Shown here piece by piece: positions 54,149 to 62,893 of a DNA stretch of 64,000 bases (within the stretch, counting starts at the first letter, position 1; the number at the start of each line of letters is the position of its first letter). The notes under the pieces were generated by a model. That model saw only the letters and a program-made list of their open reading frames with translations, was not told the DNA's origin and did not search any database. Source of the stretch: Pseudobutyrivibrio xylanivorans (GTDB lineage: Bacteria; Bacillota; Clostridia; Lachnospirales; Lachnospiraceae); the NCBI RefSeq assembly GCF_008935055.1, contig NZ_CP043028.1, positions 62,001 through 126,000 of the forward strand, in the 5' to 3' direction. The position numbers and the translations under genes were made by a program.

Positions 54149-55120
54149 TTATAATTCTATTTCTTCATCCTTACTCTTATGTTTGTTCCTTTGAATTTCC
54201 TGCTCAAGCATCTTAATTTGCTTTTGCTGTTCAATTATTAATTGATTAAGCTGGACGACCGTATTTTGAAATTCTCTTTCTTTTTCTATTCTCTCTGCTT
54301 CAGCTCTCGTTTCAATTTCTCTTTTTTGAGAATCTTGCTCTGTTATTTTATTTTCAAGTTCTTGCACTTTAACCTGATACTCTCTTATAATCTCAAGATT
54401 TTCTTTAAGCTTCTGCTCCTTAAACTGATGAATATCCATATCTTCTCTTTCAGGATTGAGTTCTCTTTCAGTTTTTCGTTCAATAGTAAAACCTCTTGCT
54501 TCTACAATCTCTGTCCATTTTTCTCGCATCATCGTATCAAAAGCTACGGTTCTATTGTTTCTACGTCCTTGAGGTAGGTGCTCATCTACTCTGCTAATGC
54601 CCAGTTTTTCAAGAGCATTTTCTTTTGAAATCGCTAAGTCACCATTTTCATTAATATAATCCCAACATTTCCTTATATGAGCATGCGGACTTTTCTCATC
54701 AACATGAATGGCCCAGTCTAAAACATGGCAATTAGAGTTATATTTCTCCAGCTGTTTCAAATACTCCATCACACAATCTTTAAAGATTTCTGGATTTATA
54801 TTGTCCGTCATTGTTCCTATTTGAAGAATGGTTTCTTCCGGAGGATGCTTTATATAATATTTCTCTATCGTCATGCAACGTTCTTTGTGACGTGCTTTTA
54901 TGTAGGTTTCATTAATATGTTTTATTCGCTCACCATATTGTTCTTTGTAATACTTGAGTTCAACATCCTTGAATTTTAAACCTTCATCCTCATAGATGTT
55001 TCCATAGATATTGTTGATAGATTTAGAGATATCTATATGGTCTGCTTTTTGTATATCAAAATTTCTATCATTATGATTTGCTAAGCAGCCGGCACGTTTA
55101 TTTCTACAAGTTACTTTCAT
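54149..55120 (-). CDS. mob: MobV/Pre-type relaxase (plasmid mobilisation)
   Basis: This is a 323-residue protein. The HUH motif is H139-V-D-E-K-S-P-H146-A-H148, as in the MobV signature H-DE-TPH-H. The N-terminal region has GCLANHNDR in place of the usual RHN-R motif. The C-terminal 110 residues form a long coiled coil rich in Glu/Lys/Gln. It should nick an oriT on this molecule. No coupling protein or type IV secretion gene is in the window, so mobilisation rather than self-transfer is likely. Its start overlaps the upstream gene by 17 bases. Confidence 0.75.
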   Translation of the reverse strand: MKVTCRNKRAGCLANHNDRNFDIQKADHIDISKSINNIYGNIYEDEGLKFKDVELKYYKEQYGERIKHINETYIKARHKERCMTIEKYYIKHPPEETILQIGTMTDNINPEIFKDCVMEYLKQLEKYNSNCHVLDWAIHVDEKSPHAHIRKCWDYINENGDLAISKENALEKLGISRVDEHLPQGRRNNRTVAFDTMMREKWTEIVEARGFTIERKTERELNPEREDMDIHQFKEQKLKENLEIIREYQVKVQELENKITEQDSQKREIETRAEAERIEKEREFQNTVVQLNQLIIEQQKQIKMLEQEIQRNKHKSKDEEIEL

Positions 55121-56120
55121 CTATAATTAAGTCCTTTCTTTCTAAATCTTCTAAAAATGATTTGCCTTGGTCCAAAGCATATTCAATAAATTTTATTGAC
55201 TGTTCTCCTCGTTCATCTCCTAGCAAATCAAAAAATTTTAATGCTGCCTTAATACGTTGCCCTTGTAGTAAATCAGAACGGAGTACCCTAAAATCTTGAT
55301 ATTCATCTATAATCTGCATTACCTTACCAGCTCTAGCTAAATATACTCTCTGTCTCACTTCCTGCTCTTTCAAAACATCATACTTAATTTTAAGATTTTT
55401 ATATGATTGGTTAAGCCTGCTATACTTTTTTTCTTCATCTTCATCCCTTTGTTTTTTTATCCTTTCAACAAAAGGCGTTATTCTCATATAATATTGCGTT
55501 GTAGTTTCACCCTCCATTGGAAATGGCAACTTCTTTAATTGAGAATAATCTGATGTTAAAACAGCTTCTCTATCCTTGTTGTATAAAAAGTCGTAGAATA
55601 CTTCTTTGGGTGCTGTATCAAGGTAAAAAGTATTCCTCATTATCTTTTCATAATTCCTTAATATACTCTTGAACCAACCTCGTTTAGCACATGAATACTT
55701 AGTCAGGAAAAGCTTTCCATCTGCACGCGTCTTTGAAAAAACAATCGTATATGTTCCTTTTTGCTTTTTGCTATCAAAATCACAAAACAATATTTTAGTT
55801 TTATCAGCGCACGCTTCTTCCGTAGATGAATCTTTCAACTCAGCAATATTAATATCCAAATAATCTCTACAAAAAAGTAATGCCACTTTCTTCCAGCGGT
55901 TTTCATCAATAACATCACTTTCACCAATACATAACTTAAATTGGATTCCAATAGCTATAACGCCGTTTTTTCGAAGCTGATGCGTTGAATAATATGATTG
56001 CTTTAGCAAATAATCCTTACATGTGAAGTAAGCAAAACTACCCTGATTGACCTCCGTAATAATCTCCTTAAAGTCCGCTTCTGTCTTTAAGGAAGAAATC
56101 TTAAACATCGAATATCCCAT
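55104..56120 (-). CDS. unknown protein upstream of the relaxase, candidate initiator or mobilisation partner
   Basis: This is a 338-residue protein with no recognised domain. Residues 1-200 are mixed alpha/beta and rich in aromatic and basic residues (KKVALLFCRDYLDINIAELK, then KYSCAKRGWFKSILRNYEKI). Residues 210-260 form a charged coiled coil, and the C-terminal part is helical. It is translationally coupled to mob. The iteron array lies about 730 bp upstream of its start, so it may be the replication initiator; the evidence is position only. Confidence 0.5.
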   Translation of the reverse strand: MGYSMFKISSLKTEADFKEIITEVNQGSFAYFTCKDYLLKQSYYSTHQLRKNGVIAIGIQFKLCIGESDVIDENRWKKVALLFCRDYLDINIAELKDSSTEEACADKTKILFCDFDSKKQKGTYTIVFSKTRADGKLFLTKYSCAKRGWFKSILRNYEKIMRNTFYLDTAPKEVFYDFLYNKDREAVLTSDYSQLKKLPFPMEGETTTQYYMRITPFVERIKKQRDEDEEKKYSRLNQSYKNLKIKYDVLKEQEVRQRVYLARAGKVMQIIDEYQDFRVLRSDLLQGQRIKAALKFFDLLGDERGEQSIKFIEYALDQGKSFLEDLERKDLIIDESNL

Positions 56121-56850
56121 TATTATTTATCCTTTCTTGTTATTTCAAATTATCCAAACATAGATAATTTGATCTTGAATGTTCTATTCGTGTCTAATAT
56201 GGATGTAGGATAAGAAAATCGCTCTTAAAACGATGTTTCAGATACTTTTTAAAAGAAATTTATAGTGAAATTTAATGTTTTTGAATTAAAGAACTGCTAA
56301 TTGAAGATAATATTTTAAACGTAATAATATCTATATTGGATAATTTGATTCCTTAGAACATATTCTTTACATGCCTGAAACCCTCGGAAAATCAAGATTC
56401 TTTGATATTTGCTTCACCCAGCGTTTCTCAAATTTGCGTCAATTGTCTACGGAGTATATGTATTAGCGCATATGTACTTGTTTTGAATGCCTTTTATGGA
56501 TTTATAAATATGAAATTCTAATAGATATAAATTTTTTTATGAGGGGATTTAGATTTTGACAATCTAAGAAATTCTTGAGTTTACAACTTATTTTACATTC
56601 CCTTTTAAAATAAAGTCTACAGCTGTATATATTGTTCAATCCAGGGTTTTCCCCATTTTTTCCTATGTTTTTCAAAAAAATCACTTCAAACAATAGGCCT
56701 TTACTTATAGCTTTAAAAAAAGAAGAAGAAAACCTGGAAAAGAGCAGGAAAAGATGCGTTTAGCAACTTCCCTGCCACGCGCAAGCCTTCATCCTAGTCG
56801 GTGAATAGGGCGACGCTAACCATTAATTTGAGGTCACTAAAACATAAGGA
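56121..56850. other. AT-rich gap with a GC-rich oriT/sso-like patch
   Basis: No gene was found. An inverted repeat AAATTATC-N8-GATAATTT at about 56147-56170 lies near the 56120 start. At 56755-56820 the DNA turns GC-rich with a GTCG/CGAC hairpin, and on the - strand has TAGCGT, a motif known from single-strand origins. A nick site or sso is possible but unproven. Confidence 0.35.
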
Positions 56851-57141
56851 TTTTTGCCCACAAACACTATAAAAAAATGCTGATTTTAGCCCACTAAAAA
56901 TAGGTACTTTCCTTTATTTTCGCTGTTTTTTCCATTTTTTTCTTATCAAATTTAGCCCAGCAAAATATCGAATTTTTGCCCAGTAACATCATTTTGCATC
57001 AATTTCAGCCCACAAAAAGGCTTATTTTACATTAAAAATGCCCACAAAAACATAGGCATTTTAGCCCAGCAAAAATTAAAAAATGTTTAATTTACGCTGT
57101 TTATCGCATTTTAAAAGTGCTTAAAATAAGCCCACGAAAGA
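56851..57141. repeat. iteron array, eight copies of a GCCCA-centred unit
   Basis: Eight same-orientation units of the form TTT-N2-GCCCA-S-N-AAA have their G at 56856, 56889, 56955, 56978, 57008, 57040, 57064 and 57130. Spacings are 33, 66, 23, 30, 32, 24 and 66 bp, roughly whole helical turns. A degenerate ninth may be at 57157-57175. Two TT-CGCTGTTT blocks (near 56925 and 57095) are repeated between them. This is the layout of an iteron plasmid origin. Confidence 0.8.
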
Positions 57142-57190
57142 CTTTATTTTATAACGTTTTTTGGCCAGAAAGATTAAAAAAAATAGGACA

Positions 57191-57955
57191 CTATGATACT
57201 TCTATTTCCTTAAAATAGGTTCCTGTTTTCGTCCATTTAGGTTTTCTATCTAGTACTACTTGACTGCTAATTACAGAGTCAGAGATTCCTGTTGCAACAC
57301 ATGCATGACCTATATTTATGTACCTAGCTATTTCTTCATCTGTATGAATATCAAACTGTCCTATAACAGTATGAATTCTCTTAGAAGCATTATATTTTAC
57401 AAAATATACATTCTTTCTTATGGGATTATCCGGATTCTCTAGCTGATACGTTATTCCCTTCTTAGTCATTCCTACTTCTCGCGCAGCTATAGAAATCGAG
57501 CCATAAGATCCAATAAATTGATTATATAAAGTATCATAACAATCAACTGGAATCGATTGTTCATCATTAAAACCTTTTCTATTAACAGCCAGCCCGTCAT
57601 CAAAAGCTTGTTTTGTGTTTTCTGACACTGTTCCCCACTTTAAATTATCCACATTATTATTAGCTTTATTATTATCTTTATGGAGAACAACTGGATAGTT
57701 TTCAGGATTTGGGATAAACGTGTTTGCTACTAATCTATTCACTCTGCAGCTGACTCTACTACCATTAACTTTATTTATCCCGCAATACAAATATCCATTA
57801 CTCAAACTTTGCTTCTTAATAAAGAATTCTCCACTATGATGATTGTTTCTTTTTTCAAGTCCGTAGATATTTCCTCTCGGATCGATATAATCAAATGAAT
57901 CTTTTATCTGAACTGCATCTTTTGGTAATTCATCAATATAAATACTTTTTCCCAC
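57191..57955 (-). CDS. HNH homing-type endonuclease with NUMOD domains (1)
   Basis: This 254-residue protein has an HNH_3-type core, RLVANTFIPNPENYPVVLHK followed by DNNKANNNVDNLKWGTVSEN (about 73-112). NUMOD1-like DNA-binding repeats follow (GSYGSISIAAREVGMTKKGI). The initial GNIYGLE region is NUMOD4-like. Such enzymes are free-standing homing endonucleases of phages and plasmids. Its 3' end borders the iteron array. Confidence 0.8.
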   Translation of the reverse strand: MGKSIYIDELPKDAVQIKDSFDYIDPRGNIYGLEKRNNHHSGEFFIKKQSLSNGYLYCGINKVNGSRVSCRVNRLVANTFIPNPENYPVVLHKDNNKANNNVDNLKWGTVSENTKQAFDDGLAVNRKGFNDEQSIPVDCYDTLYNQFIGSYGSISIAAREVGMTKKGITYQLENPDNPIRKNVYFVKYNASKRIHTVIGQFDIHTDEEIARYINIGHACVATGISDSVISSQVVLDRKPKWTKTGTYFKEIEVS

Positions 57956-58704
57956 TATGTTTCTCCTACGTAATTTTCTTCATAAACTCTTTTAAGCGAA
58001 AATCTATGAGCAATTTTATATCCCCCATTGTAATCAGCACATAATGATCGTGGGGGATATCTTCTTCCTGTTAATCTATAAACATCATCTGCTATTTCTT
58101 TCACTGTATTTCTTTTTATTGTTATACCCTCACCTTCTAAGATGAGTATCCCCTTATTTTGTGTTCTAGTTTCGACTCTCTTTGCCACATGCTTTCGCCC
58201 TTGTTTCTCAGGAATTACTCTAATATCTCCATATTGAAGATATTTATGTAATGATGAAACACTCACAATTTTAAACTTTTCCTTTGCATATCGAATAGCG
58301 GCAGAAATAGATTCAAAGTCCCCAATATATTCATCTCCTTTATATAACCTAGATGCATTTTTGTTTCTCACAGGAGACATAGTCTTATAACTTTCAGCAA
58401 GATTGTGTTTTCGGTCACACCATTCTAAATTTTCTACATTATTATTTTGAGGATTACCATCAATATGATTGACTTCACCATAATCATTTGGATTAGGAAT
58501 AAAAGCTAAGGCTACTAGTCTATGAATCAAAAATTTCTTATGATTACCGGATTGAGAACATAATGTAATAGCATAATAACGTTGCTTTGAATCAAGAGTT
58601 GGCTTTAACTGTTTCTTTTTTCCTGATTTATAACTAAAAATTTGTCCCCTAGTATCAATTTCGTAAGCAGGATATCCTGATACTATTTTACTGCAATAAT
58701 CCAC
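57955..58704 (-). CDS. HNH homing-type endonuclease with NUMOD domains (2)
   Basis: This is a 249-residue protein. NUMOD4 (YEIDTRGQIFSYKSGKKKQL near 15-34) leads to an HNH_3 core, HRLVALAFIPNPNDYGEVNH then IDGNPQNNNVENLEWC (about 61-96). NUMOD1 (FESISAAIRYAKEKF) and a further helical module follow. It overlaps the other HNH gene by 1 base; the two are related but not identical, suggesting tandem duplication with divergence. Confidence 0.85.
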   Translation of the reverse strand: MDYCSKIVSGYPAYEIDTRGQIFSYKSGKKKQLKPTLDSKQRYYAITLCSQSGNHKKFLIHRLVALAFIPNPNDYGEVNHIDGNPQNNNVENLEWCDRKHNLAESYKTMSPVRNKNASRLYKGDEYIGDFESISAAIRYAKEKFKIVSVSSLHKYLQYGDIRVIPEKQGRKHVAKRVETRTQNKGILILEGEGITIKRNTVKEIADDVYRLTGRRYPPRSLCADYNGGYKIAHRFSLKRVYEENYVGET

Positions 58705-58749
58705 CTAACATACCCTCCCATTTTTACACCTAGCTATATATGATATAAC

Positions 58750-59010
58750 CTACTTGTCACAATTTATCTCATTTGTTGCTATTGACTCCTCATAAACCAT
58801 ATATGGATCTAAATTGACTGCATCTTCCCAAGAGATTATTCCCATCTCATCAACGTACACCCCCTGAAAATATGTCTCATCAGATAAGTCCTTATAAAGA
58901 CTGGATTTCTCAATCAGCTTTGAACAATCAAATCTCTTCTTTTCTCCTGTATCAAACTCAATTAGTAACATATTGTTAGCCATTGCTGTTACATTTAAAG
59001 CTCTATGCAT
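58750..59010 (-). CDS. DUF2442 protein
   Basis: This is an 86-residue protein from the ATG inside the end of the upstream gene (8-base overlap). LLIEFDTGEKKRFDCSKLIE, VYVDEMGIISWEDAVNLDPY and VYEESI are the DUF2442 pattern. These small proteins often accompany toxin-antitoxin-like DUF4160 genes, but no such partner is adjacent. Confidence 0.7.
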   Translation of the reverse strand: MHRALNVTAMANNMLLIEFDTGEKKRFDCSKLIEKSSLYKDLSDETYFQGVYVDEMGIISWEDAVNLDPYMVYEESIATNEINCDK

Positions 59011-59572
59011 TCTTTTCTTTCTCCATTTCATCTTCTGTAACAGGGCATTTATGCATATTAAGAATTCCTCTTGTAATCAAGAAAGTGGAACTATCATACA
59101 TAATCTCATCATCAAACTTGTCAATCATACCATAGAGGGTAACAAACAGTAGCTGAGCAATCTCGGGTCTAGCTACAAACATTAGGTAGGCGCCCCCTAC
59201 ACGAACGGTCTCTGCTGCCTCTGCTACAAGCGCCTTAATGTTTGGAGTCTGTATGGATTCCATTAATAAGGTTGACTTGATTGCACTAGGCTCACCATTA
59301 ACCTGGCTTAGAAGCTGGTTTAAATCTTCTTTTGTATATGTACTATTTGCCAACGATTTCAGCTCTTCCATTAATGCAATAGCTAAGTCTATAACCTTAT
59401 TCTTTTCTCCTTCCGTAACAAATGCTTCAAATTCTTCATTTCTGTATGGCAAGCGATAACAGCGACAACAGTCTTCTGTCTCTTCTTCATTACGTTCATA
59501 CTCACGCAATAACATATTGATTATTTCTATTAATTCTTTTTTTCCATCCTCACTTAAAAAAGCATATTTCAT
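59003..59572 (-). CDS. unknown 189-residue protein
   Basis: The N-terminal half is helical and acidic with a CCRCY cluster near 35; the C-terminal half is more hydrophobic (AYLMFVARPEIAQLLFVTLY) without a clear membrane span. No family is recognised. It is translationally coupled to the DUF2442 gene. Confidence 0.6.
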   Translation of the reverse strand: MKYAFLSEDGKKELIEIINMLLREYERNEEETEDCCRCYRLPYRNEEFEAFVTEGEKNKVIDLAIALMEELKSLANSTYTKEDLNQLLSQVNGEPSAIKSTLLMESIQTPNIKALVAEAAETVRVGGAYLMFVARPEIAQLLFVTLYGMIDKFDDEIMYDSSTFLITRGILNMHKCPVTEDEMEKEKNA

Positions 59573-59605
59573 CTGTGAATTCTCCTAATAATTTACGTTC
59601 CCCTG

Positions 59606-59935
59606 TTATTCCAAATGCTTCAACTTGGCTTGATCCCTTGAAAGGATATGATAAGCCATTCCTTTCTTATCTGGAAAGAACTCTCTCTGTAACTCATCCT
59701 TATTATTTAGCAATTCGTTGAATGATATCACGAAACGTCCATTGTGCATGGTTTCACTTTCAAACTCGCACATAGCTCTTTCGACATATCTATTGAAATC
59801 TTGGTATGAAAGACCAGTCGTTATTTGCGAGTACTCTTCATCCTTATTTTCATCCACCATGTAAGAAACCCCATATCTATCTAAGACTCTCAACATATGC
59901 TTAAGATATTTATTGTCTATGTTTCTTGTTTCCAT
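59606..59935 (-). CDS. unknown 109-residue protein
   Basis: It is a charged soluble protein (YLKHMLRVLDRYGVSYMVDE, then FNRYVERAMCEFE). It sits in a run of small closely spaced - strand genes. Nothing is recognised. Confidence 0.55.
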   Translation of the reverse strand: METRNIDNKYLKHMLRVLDRYGVSYMVDENKDEEYSQITTGLSYQDFNRYVERAMCEFESETMHNGRFVISFNELLNNKDELQREFFPDKKGMAYHILSRDQAKLKHLE

Positions 59936-59954
59936 CCACCCAGCTCATCTTTGA

Positions 59955-60818
59955 TTAAATCATCGTTTTTCTTGTTTTTATCAATATCTCAGCGAAAATT
60001 AGGTCTGCACACTCCTCAGGTTGATTGAATTCATATTCTTTGTATTCTTCTATATAATTATTGTTAGTATCAAAAAGAGATAACCTATTATTTACATAAT
60101 CAATTATCCAAACCTCTGTCCCCATCTTTTTATATGATGGAATCTTCTTTAATGTGTATTCCTTTTGTAATCTGCTTTTCACTACCTCTACAACAAAAGA
60201 AGGTGCTGACGCAATACGTTCACAATATTCTTTAAACCCTTTCTGAACAACAGTAATAGCAGGAATAAAAAAATTCTCTGCAGGATTTTCCTCTAAAATA
60301 TCATAACAACACAATCCAACGTGACTAAACACCTCATATTCAAGTTTTGCTTCTTCTATCATATTGATTAATGATGAATAAATACCCCCAATAAATATAT
60401 TACTTGTTGGGGTTTCTGGCTTTGGCCATACTACCAGCTCTCCATCTATCACCTCAGGGTATTCATCTTCGTTTGATTCTTCCAACGCATAAGCAATTGG
60501 ATTATTAATTTTCAACAGGTCTTGTTCCTTGTTTATAACAATAAAAGAACCATCATTAATCTCTTCTAGTCTAGCAACAATTTTCCAAAGAGTGGCCGAA
60601 AGCTTCGGCTTCATTTCTTCATATTTTTCTTTATTGAATAGATTATTCTCGCCATAGAGAGACGAATATAACTCCGTTGCCTCTTCACTCCACTTTTGAA
60701 TAAAAAAGTCATTATTTACAGTAGCGATTCCTGTATTCTCGAGACAAACACCATTACTATCTTTTACCAATAATGGATACCGGTTATTATCCAATTTTAT
60801 TTCTATTTCTTTTTTCAT
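59955..60818 (-). CDS. Uma2-like PD-(D/E)XK-fold protein with an added N-terminal domain
   Basis: This is a 287-residue protein. Residues about 125-275 follow Uma2 nuclease-like proteins: PEVIDGELVVWPKPETPTSN, then FFIPAITVVQKG, then APSFVVEVVKSRLQKEYTLK, then YKKMGTEVWIIDYVNNRLSL. The usual PD- before the core strand is PA here, so the catalytic Asp may be missing, while EV-KS and the later Lys are kept. The first 125 residues are an unrecognised helical domain. It starts exactly at the stop of the zinc-ribbon gene. Confidence 0.6.
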   Translation of the reverse strand: MKKEIEIKLDNNRYPLLVKDSNGVCLENTGIATVNNDFFIQKWSEEATELYSSLYGENNLFNKEKYEEMKPKLSATLWKIVARLEEINDGSFIVINKEQDLLKINNPIAYALEESNEDEYPEVIDGELVVWPKPETPTSNIFIGGIYSSLINMIEEAKLEYEVFSHVGLCCYDILEENPAENFFIPAITVVQKGFKEYCERIASAPSFVVEVVKSRLQKEYTLKKIPSYKKMGTEVWIIDYVNNRLSLFDTNNNYIEEYKEYEFNQPEECADLIFAEILIKTRKTMI

Positions 60819-61346
60819 TTATTCACCAGCTTTATCAGATACTTCTATTCCAAGTGCCTCACTGGCAAAATCAAGATAAATACCCTCTATATAGTATTTT
60901 TCTTTTACTTCTTCTGGAATTTCGTTGTTGTAACCAAAATATATTTGCTCTCTCTTCTTCTGTACATTGATAAAAAAGTGGTCATCTGCAGTTGTAATAT
61001 TCAAAAAATCTCCTAATAATTGTTTCATCATTTTGTCTCCTTTTCCTCCCGTCCTTTTGCTGATATTATCTAACTCAAGAATGTTAATATTTCTAGCCTC
61101 TTTTGAAGGATAAACTCCTACATACTGACCACGCCTAATTGCAACGCTAATATCATTATTTACCTTGCATTTTGGGCATTCCTGAACAAAATCAAAGAAG
61201 TAATTCTTATTTCCTTTATCAACATAGTCCCCTATATAATAATTATTTAAGCTCCGATCATATTCTTTTGTCTGTTCTTCAAACCTAAATACTTCACCGC
61301 AGTTCTGACATTTAAAGTCTCCCCAAAAAGTGTCAAACAATCCCAT
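60819..61346 (-). CDS. zinc-ribbon protein of unknown function
   Basis: This 175-residue protein probably starts at the ATG at 61346, 11 bases after GGAGG; a GTG four codons upstream overlaps the site. CQNCGEVF near 13 and CPKCKVNN near 57 form a four-Cys zinc ribbon. The remainder is alpha/beta with a basic region (ISKRTGGKGDKMMKQLLGDF). No family is recognised. Confidence 0.6.
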   Translation of the reverse strand: MGLFDTFWGDFKCQNCGEVFRFEEQTKEYDRSLNNYYIGDYVDKGNKNYFFDFVQECPKCKVNNDISVAIRRGQYVGVYPSKEARNINILELDNISKRTGGKGDKMMKQLLGDFLNITTADDHFFINVQKKREQIYFGYNNEIPEEVKEKYYIEGIYLDFASEALGIEVSDKAGE

Positions 61347-61449
61347 TTGCGTATTCACCTCCTCAAGATATTATTTTCTTTCTACTAATAGGATATAAGT
61401 ATATTTACCCTATGTCATTCAACGTATAGTTGAATATTCTTCGCAGTTT

Positions 61450-62769
61450 CTACTCATCAACTGCCATTACTGGTAAATGTTCTTTCTGAAATAAATACTT
61501 TATTCGCTCTATAATAAGAGAAATCATAGACATATTCTTTATGCGATTGTTTTCGTGTGATAGTTTTAATGAATGTTCTCTCTCGATGTTTAAGAAATCT
61601 TCTAGCTCTCTTTCTTTTTCTTTTAAGCGTTCATTTTCTTGTTTTAATTCAGTATAATCCTTTAGTATGTCCCCTATCTGTTTATATATTGGCATAGGAA
61701 GCTTCAAGCACATTTGAGTACGTCCCAGCTGATCTGCTTTTTTGTTTTCTGTTCTTGGTACAAACTGTACTGTTACTGATTCAAACATCTGAGCAAGTTT
61801 TTCATTCTTTGTCCCAATATGCCAGCTTTTCATTGCACCCAAATTATCAGTAAATATTTTTACATTTCCTTTAAAATTATATTCAAACGCCAATAATATC
61901 ATCGTTGCACCAATAGCATTTTTTGCAATACTGTCTGTCCGATACCGTTCTTGTGTATACTCAACATCTATGGCAAGAGTATTTTCTTCTGTTATTTCCG
62001 ATTCATTAGCAAGATTCCCTCTGCAGACAATATAACTAAAACTCGAAAACCTTCCTCCATAACCTGCTAAATCCCAACTCACATTATGGATTGATTCATC
62101 AATAAATATCGTTCTGTATGAATCCTCTTTTTTTGTCCTTTCCGCTCTATCATTGACACATTTACAAGGGTCAAGATTAAGGTTTTTTATCATTTTCATC
62201 GGAGCAATGATTAATTGCTTTCCCTTGCAATAAGGACAATCCTTTATGTGATACTTCTTACCAGTTTCCGTAATATAAAGCTCATTTTGTATATTTCCAA
62301 CAGCAGTGCTTGTTGAATCGTAAAGAAGCTCTTTTACGACTTGTACTATATTACATGTCAAAATCTTTTTGTAAGAGTTGGTTCCAGCAAGAAGATCCTC
62401 TAAATCTATTCTGTTACCACTAGGTTCTTGTATTCTAAATTTTTGTAGTATAATAGCTTCTTGCTTTGCTATAGCATGAACAAGTCTATCTATCCTCCTA
62501 GCCAAATTGGGTTTAATTAAGTCCGGATGTCGCTTCTTTATGGCGTTATACAACATAAAGTCATTCTTTGATTTACACATATATTTATTCAGTTCTGACT
62601 GTAATAAATTGGCGTCCTCTAGATAATATATTTCCGAATCGATTCTCCCTCTTAAGGATTGAATATACTCAGTATCCGATTTGAGCTTTCCTTTGGCCTT
62701 TGTAGCCTTTACAGAATTGCCCAGCTTTAATAATAGTTCATATATTATATCTTCATCTGACCTAGTCAT
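61450..62769 (-). CDS. RNase H-fold protein, paralogue 2, with zinc site and coiled-coil tail
   Basis: This 439-residue protein shares with the 44791 product the helical N-terminal domain (NDFMLYNAIKKRHPDLI near 69-85) and the RNase H-like domain. D224 is in TIFIDES, D308 in KIFTDN and D346 in NKKADQLGR. The second acid is N284 in KNAIGATM, so the active site may be impaired. It adds a four-Cys insert (C178, C181, C202, C204) and a Glu/Lys coiled coil at about 370-405. Confidence 0.6.
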   Translation of the reverse strand: MTRSDEDIIYELLLKLGNSVKATKAKGKLKSDTEYIQSLRGRIDSEIYYLEDANLLQSELNKYMCKSKNDFMLYNAIKKRHPDLIKPNLARRIDRLVHAIAKQEAIILQKFRIQEPSGNRIDLEDLLAGTNSYKKILTCNIVQVVKELLYDSTSTAVGNIQNELYITETGKKYHIKDCPYCKGKQLIIAPMKMIKNLNLDPCKCVNDRAERTKKEDSYRTIFIDESIHNVSWDLAGYGGRFSSFSYIVCRGNLANESEITEENTLAIDVEYTQERYRTDSIAKNAIGATMILLAFEYNFKGNVKIFTDNLGAMKSWHIGTKNEKLAQMFESVTVQFVPRTENKKADQLGRTQMCLKLPMPIYKQIGDILKDYTELKQENERLKEKERELEDFLNIEREHSLKLSHENNRIKNMSMISLIIERIKYLFQKEHLPVMAVDE

Positions 62770-62799
62770 TGATATACACCTCTATCAGCTAATTACATC

Positions 62800-62890
62800 T
62801 TAATCTCTTTTGAATACGATAATTTCTTCCAGTGTGCATTCAAATAACTGAGACAGTAACTATTTTAGAAGGTCCTTATTCTCCCTTAAT
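62800..62890 (-). pseudogene. remnant of an XRE-type regulator
   Basis: Directly after the ParA-like gene a frame reads LLRENKDLLK, a stop, then LLSQLFECTLEEIIVFKRD. The second part looks like the C-terminal end of an XRE-family HTH (LSQLF-CSLEELI). Only about 30 codons remain. Confidence 0.25.
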
Positions 62891-62893
62891 AAT

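Noticed and set aside
56851..57141. Iteron block as a CRISPR array
   Set aside because: Units are short, imperfect and irregularly spaced, and no cas genes are present.
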